The translations under genes were made by a program, and so were the position numbers. DNA of 41,121 bases from an uncultured Clostridium sp. (GTDB lineage Bacteria > Bacillota > Clostridia > Lachnospirales > Lachnospiraceae): the NCBI GenBank assembly GCA_946553025.1, contig CAMNRM010000046.1, positions 1 to 41,121 on the forward strand. The letters run 5' to 3'. The notes under the pieces were generated by a model, which was not told the DNA's origin, made no database searches, and worked only from the letters and a program-made list of their open reading frames with translations. Positions 1-6,329 of the stretch are shown one piece after another. Position 1 is the first letter of the stretch. The number at the start of each line of letters is the position of its first letter.

Positions 1-27
1 TGATATTCCTAGGTTTTCGGCCTTAAA

Positions 28-41
28 AGAACATTTGTTCT
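28..41. promoter_or_regulatory. LexA-like SOS box
   Basis: AGAACATTTGTTCT is a perfect 6-2-6 inverted repeat and fits the Firmicutes LexA operator core GAAC-N4-GTTC. It lies just beyond the stop of the leucine-rich-repeat gene at the left edge, so it would most naturally serve a gene that starts to the left of the window. A single site without its target gene is weak evidence. Confidence 0.4.
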
Positions 42-54
42 GCAAAAGTCAGGT

Positions 55-1098
55 TCACAGCACAAATTTTTTTCTCCGTTCTCCAGGCTCGGCATACTTT
101 CGTCCAAGTTCCATCAGTATCCCCATAGCCAGAGGGTTTCCTTTCTTCCCGGCTTCGTCAAGCATAGCTTCCATACATTTTCCTGTACACCATGCCGCAT
201 TTCCCGCAAAGGTCAGAATCTCCTCCATCTCCTCCTGGCAGCGAAAGGCAAGGCTTACGATCTCTCTTCCATGCTCCATAAGATATTCTTCATACACCCG
301 CCTTCGTTCCCCGCCAAGCTGATGCGGAAACCGCAGCCTTCCCATGGCCAGTTCCGTCACCAGTTCCCCACTCTCCTGCACCTGTATATGTGCAAACAGC
401 TTATCATACACCGGATACTGAAGCTGTGTCCCGCTAAACGCATTGCGGTAGCGGTGTCCGCAGCCGTGCATTTCCTGGGTCAGAATCCGCGCAGGTGTGT
501 TTTCTACGGCCTCTTCAAAATATTCCGGAAAAATAAGCCTTGCCTGCATATCACCTTTTTCATCATAAACCTTCACCCGAAGCGTCTGCCGAAGTTCTGC
601 AAGAACCTCTTTCAGGCAGGATTTCTTTTCTGGCACCATCCGAATATCCAGTTCTCTAATCCCCGAACATCCGGTAAATAATCCTGCCCCCAAATCAAAA
701 ATCGTGCTGTAAACGGTAAGTTTTTCCAGCTTCTCGCAGAGGTAAAAGGCATAAGCCCCGATTTTTCTCACCCCTTCCGGCAAAGAAACCATTTGAAGGT
801 TCCTGGCACAAATCACCGGCGTTCCATCCTCCAAAGCCTCCATATCCAGCAAATCTTCCTGACATTCTTCCCATTCCCACGCTTCTTTGTCGGCATCTTC
901 CCCGCTGATATCTTCCCGAACCTGCGCAAGGTACTTCACCCCTGCCTGCCGCCTGCGCACAATGTCGGCAAAGGCATAAGCCCCGATTTCCCTTACTTCC
1001 TTCCCCTGAATCTTTTCCGGAATCTCCACCTGGCCATCATAGCCAAAACATCGAAGGATACAGACACCCTCCCGTCCCACAGCACAAATCAATTTCAT
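55..1098 (-). CDS. Leucine-rich-repeat (BspA-type) protein
   Basis: This 347-residue protein has no signal peptide or membrane segment. Two copies of the phrase IGAYAF (near residues 38 and 112), each with conserved Leu/Pro positions around it, are typical of BspA-type leucine-rich repeats (LRR_5) common in gut Clostridia. An acidic stretch (about residues 60-90) separates the two repeat segments. The C-terminal half (about 190-347) is not recognisable as LRR and includes a charged helical region with HGREIVSLAFRCQEEMEE. The ATG is preceded by a modest GAGGT ribosome binding site. It is not co-directional with an adjacent operon partner in the window, apart from following the tct operon terminator. 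Function is unknown; a cytoplasmic protein-protein interaction scaffold is a guess. Confidence 0.8.
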   Translation of the reverse strand: MKLICAVGREGVCILRCFGYDGQVEIPEKIQGKEVREIGAYAFADIVRRRQAGVKYLAQVREDISGEDADKEAWEWEECQEDLLDMEALEDGTPVICARNLQMVSLPEGVRKIGAYAFYLCEKLEKLTVYSTIFDLGAGLFTGCSGIRELDIRMVPEKKSCLKEVLAELRQTLRVKVYDEKGDMQARLIFPEYFEEAVENTPARILTQEMHGCGHRYRNAFSGTQLQYPVYDKLFAHIQVQESGELVTELAMGRLRFPHQLGGERRRVYEEYLMEHGREIVSLAFRCQEEMEEILTFAGNAAWCTGKCMEAMLDEAGKKGNPLAMGILMELGRKYAEPGERRKKFVL

Positions 1099-1155
1099 CG
1101 TTATTACCTCAGTATCATAAACCTTTCTGTTACACCATCATAGCACATCCGACCT

Positions 1156-1200
1156 GAAAAGAAAAGACGGTACAGCCCTTATCCTTAGAGCCATACCGCC
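1156..1200 (-). terminator. Rho-independent terminator of the tct operon
   Basis: Read on the minus strand, a GGCGGTA arm (1200-1194) pairs with TACCGTC (1172-1166), with extra inner pairing, and is followed by TTTTCTTTTC. It lies 62 bases past the stop of the MBL-fold gene and ends the tctC-tctB-tctA-MBL transcript. Confidence 0.75.
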
Positions 1201-1205
1201 TGATT

Positions 1206-1232
1206 GTTACTGTTCACATGTTCACAGCAACG
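1206..1232 (+). repeat. Palindromic intergenic repeat, copy 1
   Basis: The core GTTCACATGTTCACAG is flanked by GTTACT and CAACG. The same unit, in either orientation, occurs in several other intergenic gaps of this window (6303, 13721, 19197, 24926, 36856, 39742, 39968). This copy lies between the tct operon stop and its terminator. Confidence 0.65.
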
Positions 1233-1261
1233 CCTGACTTGCTATTCTATCTTTACACATC

Positions 1262-2095
1262 CTACATCAACACCTTCACCTGCCGCACCCGTTCATCGAT
1301 AAAGTCTGCCCAAACCGTATCATCCAGGTAAGGCTGGCTTTCATCGGTATATGTACCTGCCCGGTCGGTAATCAAGATCTGGTTGGGATGGCTTGGCAGG
1401 GCAATATCGACGTGAATTGCCTTCAGCTTTTCGGCATCGTCAAAAAATTTCTGGCGCAGATACGGGGTGAGGTATTTGCTCTGTGCATAGTACTCATCAT
1501 TCATGGTATTTGCTCCCACACCTCCATGCATGGCAACCTGATAGGTTTTTCCGTTGACCGGATTTTTCTCCTCCCAGAAGAAACTTGTACAGCCAATCGT
1601 ATGCCCCGGGGTAAGCATGGTGCGGATGGAAATATCTCCCAGTTTAACCGGACAGTCATCCGAATAAAACGCATCCACCGTAAATTCCTGCGGATGAGAA
1701 TCTTTATCCAAAACCAGGGTTTCTTCCGGGCAGGCTTTCATAAACTCCCAGTCCTCCTTCGACATATAAAGCTTTGCGCCGGTCAGTTCTTTCATGGCAC
1801 GCGCCGCCCCTGTATGGTCAAAATGCGCATGACTGAGCAGAATTTTTTTAATATCCTTTAACTGAAAACCCAAACGATAAATCGAATCAATCATCAGATA
1901 CAAACTTTCAGGAATTGCCGTATCAATTAAAATCAATCCATCTCCCGTATCAATTAAGTAACAGCCCACCCAGGTCTGCCCGGCTACATACCAGGTTCGC
2001 GGGGATACCTGAAAAGGTTCTATCGCCAGACTCCACGGCTGATAAGCGAGAAGTTCCACCGGATTCTTAATTGCCGGGCTGCATTGAAATGACAT
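1262..2095 (-). CDS. MBL-fold metallo-hydrolase
   Basis: This 277-residue protein has the metallo-beta-lactamase metal site: HAHFDH in SHAHFDHTG near residue 90, the third histidine in PGHT, and a late SHP histidine. The overall pattern (WYVAG..WVGCYLIDTGDGLILIDT, then HxHxDH, then PGHTIGCTSFF) is closest to B3-like or subclass-B3-related hydrolases. There is no signal peptide, so it is probably cytoplasmic and not an antibiotic lactamase. It starts 6 bases after the tctA stop with an AAGGAG site, so it is the last gene of the tctC-tctB-tctA transcript. A role in opening a lactone or ester brought in by the transporter is inferred from context only. Confidence 0.85.
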   Translation of the reverse strand: MSFQCSPAIKNPVELLAYQPWSLAIEPFQVSPRTWYVAGQTWVGCYLIDTGDGLILIDTAIPESLYLMIDSIYRLGFQLKDIKKILLSHAHFDHTGAARAMKELTGAKLYMSKEDWEFMKACPEETLVLDKDSHPQEFTVDAFYSDDCPVKLGDISIRTMLTPGHTIGCTSFFWEEKNPVNGKTYQVAMHGGVGANTMNDEYYAQSKYLTPYLRQKFFDDAEKLKAIHVDIALPSHPNQILITDRAGTYTDESQPYLDDTVWADFIDERVRQVKVLM

Positions 2096-2101
2096 CTCGA
2101 A

Positions 2102-3598
2102 TCAATCTCCTTTCTTTCCCTTCATCCTTTCCATCCCCATCCGCAGCAGGGGTGAGAAAATACAAAGGATTCCAATTATCATCAGCACGCAGGAAATCGG
2201 CCGGGTGAAAAAGGCAGCCGCACTTCCGGAATACTGGAACGACTTTAACATATTGCTCTCTAAGGTAGGCCCAAGGATAAAGGCCAGAATCAAGGGCGCT
2301 GTAGGCAGTCCGCCGTAACTCATCAATATACCGATGCACACGAACACCAGCATCATCCCGCATTTATAAAGGCTGCTGGAATCCACATAGGCGCTGACGA
2401 AGGAAATAATAATCAATGCCGGATACATATAGTGATAGGGCACCTTTAAAATCAGCGGAAATACCCGCATTCCCAGGGCCTGGAGCACTAAAACCACCAG
2501 GGCGCAGACCATAACGGTCGCAAACATCAGATAAACCACGTTCCCGCTGTTCTTAAATACCATCGGCCCCATCTCCAGTCCGTGGATGGTCAGAGCACCG
2601 ATGAGCAGGGCGGTTGTGGAATCTCCGGGAATCCCCAGAGCCGCCATAGGTATCATCGAACCGCCGATAGCGGCATTATTCGATACCTCGGAAGCCCAGA
2701 TACCGTCCGGACATCCTTTTCCAAACATCTCCGGTGTCTTGGAAGCATTTCTTGCGCTGGAATAGGCAACCAGGTTGGAAAGCCCGGCACCCATGCCCGG
2801 CAGAAAGCCGATGCCCAGTCCGATAGCAAAGGAACGAACGATATTGACCGCCTGTGCAGCGATTTCCTTTACCGTGATTCCCAGTCCCTTAATGGACTTA
2901 GTATCCACGTCCGGAAGTGCACCGAAGCCTTTTCCATATTCTTCCACAATCCTTGCCACGCCAAAGATACCAATCAGGACAATGGTCATGCCAAGACCGC
3001 TCATCAGATACATATTGTCAAAGACAAACCGCGGTTCGGCGTCAATCGGCGAAAAACCTACGGAAGCAAACAAAAGACCGATGGAAGCCGAAGCAAGCCC
3101 CTTAAACATATTTCCTTTAGAAATGGCAAGTACCATAGTAATCGCCACAAAGCACAGGGAAAAATACTCCCACGGCCCCAGGGCAAAGGCGACATCGGCG
3201 ATTTTCTGGCTTAACAGCGCGGCAAAAAGAGCGCTGAAAAACGTTCCCACAAAGGAGGCAACCATACCGATGGCCAGGGCTTTTCCCGCCTTTCCCGACT
3301 GCGCCATAGGATAGCCGTCATAGCAGGTTGCAACGGAAGACGCCGAACCGGGGATTCCCAAAAGCACGGAACCGATAAAGGAACCGGAGCATCCTCCCAC
3401 CCAGAGGGCAATCAGGAAGATAACCGCAGGGCCGGCCTGCATCGAATAGGTCAGCGGCATAAAAAGCATAACCGCCAGTGTACCGGAAAGCCCGGGAATC
3501 GCCCCGAAAATCAAGCCGATAACCGTTGCACCGAACAAAAGCACCAGGTTAAAGGGCTGGACAATCTGGCTCATAATATAGGGTATAAATTCTAACAT
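2102..3598 (-). CDS. tctA: Tripartite tricarboxylate transporter permease, large subunit TctA
   Basis: This 498-residue, highly hydrophobic protein has about 11-12 predicted membrane segments. It carries both TctA hallmark loops: GAIPGLSGTLAVMLFMPLTY near residue 32, and the second half-repeat with LPGMGAGLSNLVAYSSAR, a conserved SNNAA(I)GGSMIPM stretch and LGIPGDSTTALLIGAL. Length is normal for the family (about 500 aa). With TctB it forms the membrane part of a solute-binding-protein-dependent secondary transporter for di- or tricarboxylates and related acids. It follows tctB by 13 bases in the same operon. The actual substrate cannot be read from sequence. Confidence 0.95.
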   Translation of the reverse strand: MLEFIPYIMSQIVQPFNLVLLFGATVIGLIFGAIPGLSGTLAVMLFMPLTYSMQAGPAVIFLIALWVGGCSGSFIGSVLLGIPGSASSVATCYDGYPMAQSGKAGKALAIGMVASFVGTFFSALFAALLSQKIADVAFALGPWEYFSLCFVAITMVLAISKGNMFKGLASASIGLLFASVGFSPIDAEPRFVFDNMYLMSGLGMTIVLIGIFGVARIVEEYGKGFGALPDVDTKSIKGLGITVKEIAAQAVNIVRSFAIGLGIGFLPGMGAGLSNLVAYSSARNASKTPEMFGKGCPDGIWASEVSNNAAIGGSMIPMAALGIPGDSTTALLIGALTIHGLEMGPMVFKNSGNVVYLMFATVMVCALVVLVLQALGMRVFPLILKVPYHYMYPALIIISFVSAYVDSSSLYKCGMMLVFVCIGILMSYGGLPTAPLILAFILGPTLESNMLKSFQYSGSAAAFFTRPISCVLMIIGILCIFSPLLRMGMERMKGKKGD

Positions 3599-3611
3599 CG
3601 CTCTCCCCTCC

Positions 3612-4076
3612 TTATCCGAACAGCATACCGCCCGGCAGGGTTAAGCCGAAGGCGAATACATAGATAACATAAATAATCACGGCTACAGCTACCGAAAAAA
3701 TAATTCTTCCCTTCAGGCTTGTCTGGCTTCCCCGGGCAAACATCGTCGTAAGTATGTATAAAATCACCGGTGTGGCGATAAGGTAGCCGACCACCGTCAT
3801 TGCGGCAATATAGGCGGCAATCACGGCCAGAGTAATGCCGATCCGAATCCATCCGGCCTTCACCATATAGACCTTTTCTTCTTTTTTACTCATCGTCCCA
3901 TTGACCAATATCCCAAGCCCGCAGACCGCAAATCCGAATGCTGCGATGGTCGGCAGCATCCTTGGCCCCGGGTAGGCACCGGTAATGGGGATGGAAAAGG
4001 AGGTTGTCATAATAAATACAACGATCCCAAGAAGAATCAACACTGCACCGGTTAGCTGATCTCTTTTTATCTTCAT
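3612..4076 (-). CDS. tctB: Tripartite tricarboxylate transporter small permease subunit TctB
   Basis: This 154-residue protein has four predicted membrane segments (about residues 9-28, 38-58, 75-98 and 115-148), as expected for the small TctB subunit. The first helix and the following GAYPGPRMLPTIAAFG stretch are characteristic of TctB. It lies between tctC (81 bases upstream) and tctA (13 bases downstream), the canonical order. An AAGGAAGGA ribosome binding site precedes the ATG. Confidence 0.93.
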   Translation of the reverse strand: MKIKRDQLTGAVLILLGIVVFIMTTSFSIPITGAYPGPRMLPTIAAFGFAVCGLGILVNGTMSKKEEKVYMVKAGWIRIGITLAVIAAYIAAMTVVGYLIATPVILYILTTMFARGSQTSLKGRIIFSVAVAVIIYVIYVFAFGLTLPGGMLFG

Positions 4077-4157
4077 CCTGTCCTTCCTTTCTCTGTCTGC
4101 TTTGGAGTGTGTTCAGAACGTTCTTCCTGCCTAAACACACTCCGGCAAATTCCGTTC

Positions 4158-5150
4158 CTATTTCTTTAACCCAAGTTCCTCAACCACCTCATTAATGCTT
4201 GCCTGCATATCCTGGATGGTCTTTAATCCCTCTTCCTGGCTTAAAAAGGTCATTTCCATGCCGGCAGGAGCCAGGGTTGCTTTTACCTCTTCATTTTCGG
4301 CGGCTGCCGCATAATAATCATGAATCTGCTTTACCAGCTCCGGGTCCATGTTTTTCGGCCCAAGTAAGATAACATTGAGCATCTGGAAGGATAAATCCAC
4401 ACCTAACTCCTCAAAACACGGTACATCGGGAAGCACGGAAGAACGTCCGCCTTCTGCGGTATTGGATACCACCGCCAATGCCTTTGCCTTTCCGGATTCC
4501 ACATACTGCTTGGCCTGGTTGGCATTGACAAGGCAGGCATTAATGCTGTTTCCCACCAATGCAGTTAATTTTTCCGTATCGGAACCGGCTTCCACATACT
4601 TGACTTCAATTCCCGCGGCCTTGGCTAAAAGTCCGGTCTGCACATGGACGGTTCCGCCGGTTTCCACGCCGAACATTAATTCTCCGGGACGGCTCTTTGC
4701 ATCGTTAAGTAAATCATCCAGACTGTTATAAGAAGAATCCCCCGAAACCACCAGGACATTGTTTGCCGGATCTACAGGAACACCTACGGCAATCACACTG
4801 TAATCATCGGCAGCCGACTTGGTAAATACACCGGAAGCGGTTTTAATCAGCATGGTGGTATGGAACTGCATCAGGGTTGAACCGTCCGCCTTTCCTCCTG
4901 CGGTCTTTTCACAGGCAACCATACCGCCGCCGTCCGTGTTATTAACGATGGTCAGCGTGGAACCGGAATCCTTACCCACCTGCGTGGACAATGCCCTTGC
5001 CATAACATCCGTACCGCCTCCGGCTTTTGCCGGAACCTGAATCTCCACACTCTTTGCCCAGCTTCCCGCCTTTGCGCCGCCTCCGCCGCATCCGGCCAGG
5101 GACAATGCCATAATACCTGCCATCACTGCTGCCAACATTTTCTTTTTCAT
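4158..5150 (-). CDS. tctC: Tripartite tricarboxylate transporter substrate-binding lipoprotein TctC
   Basis: This 330-residue extracytoplasmic solute-binding protein starts with MKKKMLAAVMAGIMALSLAGC: a lipoprotein signal with LAGC lipobox followed by a glycine spacer. The mature part has the TctC/Bug pattern: IQVPAKAGGGTDVMARAL near the N terminus, a GTVHVQ loop, LTALVGNSINACLVN, a LPDVPCFEELGVD motif and a helical C terminus. I chose the ATG at 5150 over an upstream in-frame ATG because AAAGGAGAGG stands just before it and the signal peptide begins there. It heads the operon and is divergent from lysR. It captures the acid at the outer membrane face for TctAB. Confidence 0.95.
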   Translation of the reverse strand: MKKKMLAAVMAGIMALSLAGCGGGGAKAGSWAKSVEIQVPAKAGGGTDVMARALSTQVGKDSGSTLTIVNNTDGGGMVACEKTAGGKADGSTLMQFHTTMLIKTASGVFTKSAADDYSVIAVGVPVDPANNVLVVSGDSSYNSLDDLLNDAKSRPGELMFGVETGGTVHVQTGLLAKAAGIEVKYVEAGSDTEKLTALVGNSINACLVNANQAKQYVESGKAKALAVVSNTAEGGRSSVLPDVPCFEELGVDLSFQMLNVILLGPKNMDPELVKQIHDYYAAAAENEEVKATLAPAGMEMTFLSQEEGLKTIQDMQASINEVVEELGLKK

Positions 5151-5202
5151 CCTTTTCCTCTCCTTTGCTTTGTTGATTTTTAATATTTTTTGTTTGTTTT
5201 TC

Positions 5203-5231
5203 TTGAACTCTTTATCTGTTTTGATTATAAT
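5203..5231 (+). promoter_or_regulatory. Sigma-A promoter of the lysR gene
   Basis: TTGAAC (5203-5208), a 17-base spacer and TATAAT (5226-5231) form a near-consensus promoter pointing toward the LysR gene. Its -10 box overlaps the -10 box of the opposite tctC promoter, so the two cannot be occupied at once. Confidence 0.8.
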
Positions 5232-5252
5232 AGACACAATGACTTATTTCAA
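5224..5252 (-). promoter_or_regulatory. Sigma-A promoter of the tct operon
   Basis: On the minus strand TTGAAA (5252-5247), a 17-base spacer and TATAAT (5229-5224) form a near-consensus promoter for tctC. Transcription should begin near 5217. The LysR-type box centred at 5282 is then about 65 bases upstream, the usual recognition-site position for LysR activators. Confidence 0.8.
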
Positions 5253-5273
5253 CTTATGGATTTTTATATTTTA

Positions 5274-5290
5274 TCTTAATCTATTTAAGA
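5274..5290. promoter_or_regulatory. LysR-type regulator binding site (T-N11-A)
   Basis: TCTTAATCTATTTAAGA is a perfect 6-5-6 inverted repeat containing the T-N11-A signature of LysR-type regulators. It lies 14 bases before the lysR start, downstream of the lysR promoter (consistent with autorepression) and about 65 bases upstream of the predicted tctC start site (consistent with activation). Binding by the adjacent LysR is inferred. Confidence 0.65.
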
Positions 5291-5304
5291 CAATAGGAGG
5301 GTTT

Positions 5305-6288
5305 ATGGATTTACGTCAGATTGAAAATATTCTTGCCATTGAACGGGAAGAAAGCATTTCCAGGGCTGCCGAGAAGCTTTACCTTACCCAGTCTGCCCTA
5401 AACCAGCAGCTTCTGCGCCTGGAAAAGGAACTGGGGGTAAAGCTTTTTGAACGAAGGAAGCACAGCATGATTCCCACCTATGCCGGGCGGATTTATCTTG
5501 CCACTGCGCACAGAATGATAGATATGAAACAGGAAACCTACAAGATTATCCATGATATTGCCGAAGAAAATGCAGGAGAAATTGCCATCGCCTATACGCC
5601 GGAGAGAGGATCGCTGATGTTTTCCCAGATCTATCCCTATTTTCACCAGCGCTACCCCCAGATTACCTTCCGTATCCACGAGGCCCGCGTAAAAACGATG
5701 GAACAGCTTGTCCTGCAAAAAGATGTGACGATGGCATTTTGTACCTATGCCGAAGGCTTGAAGCACCCGGATTTGGAATACAGCGATATCGGAAAAGAGC
5801 GGATTATCCTGGGGCTTCCCATCACGCACCCCTTAGCGCACCTGGCCGGGGAGCGAAGCTGGGAAACCTTTCCTGAATTTAACCTGCGCCTGCTTAAAGG
5901 AGAACATTTCGTCCTTTCCTCCCGCGAAACCCGTATCCGCGAGATGACGGACCGCGCCTTTGCCTTGGCAGGCTTTCAGCCCAATGTTCTTTTTGAATCC
6001 ACCAGCACCTCCACCATCGTCAATACCGTGAAAAACCAGGTCTGCCCGGCGTTCTTTCCGCAGTCCTATGTGGAAGCGGATTTCCCCATTGCCTATTTTA
6101 CGGTTTTGCCGGACGATTACTGGATGCGCTGCGCTGCCTACTTAAAAGGTGCTTATCTTACCAAACCCGAAAAATACTTTATTAAGCTTGCCACGCTTTC
6201 CATGCGCGGGGAACTGAAAAACCTTCCCGTTCCCCTGCCCGAACCAAATCAGAATCCTTTACCAACCGATTACAGCCGACCTACGTAA
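5305..6288 (+). CDS. LysR-family transcriptional regulator of the tct operon
   Basis: This 327-residue regulator has an N-terminal winged HTH (residues 1-60: MDLRQIENILAIEREESISR, then AAEKLYLTQSALNQQLLRLE and ELGVKLFERRK) and a periplasmic-binding-protein-like effector domain from about residue 90 (EIAIAYTPERGSLMF). The ATG at 5305 is chosen because GGAGG lies just upstream and the HTH begins at the usual residue 2; longer in-frame extensions run back through the promoter. It is divergent from tctC, the classical arrangement in which the regulator senses the transported acid. The effector is probably the tct substrate (inference). Its stop overlaps a stretch resembling the intergenic repeat. 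Confidence 0.92.
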   Translation: MDLRQIENILAIEREESISRAAEKLYLTQSALNQQLLRLEKELGVKLFERRKHSMIPTYAGRIYLATAHRMIDMKQETYKIIHDIAEENAGEIAIAYTPERGSLMFSQIYPYFHQRYPQITFRIHEARVKTMEQLVLQKDVTMAFCTYAEGLKHPDLEYSDIGKERIILGLPITHPLAHLAGERSWETFPEFNLRLLKGEHFVLSSRETRIREMTDRAFALAGFQPNVLFESTSTSTIVNTVKNQVCPAFFPQSYVEADFPIAYFTVLPDDYWMRCAAYLKGAYLTKPEKYFIKLATLSMRGELKNLPVPLPEPNQNPLPTDYSRPT

Positions 6289-6329
6289 ACAGCAGCTCAT
6301 TCGTTACGGTTCACACGTTCACAGCAACG
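6283..6329 (+). repeat. Palindromic intergenic repeat, copy 2 with adjoining half unit
   Basis: A half unit (ACGTAAACAGCAGC, 6283-6296) is followed by a full unit with core GTTCACACGTTCACAG (6303-6329). Together they fill the gap between the convergent lysR and P-type ATPase genes and abut both stop codons. The inner spacing suggests two hairpins or one longer cruciform. No separate U-tract terminator is seen here. Confidence 0.6.

Noticed and set aside
2582-3314. Two long plus-strand open frames opposite tctA
   Set aside because: They are complements of a strongly conserved membrane protein gene and show no coding features of their own.
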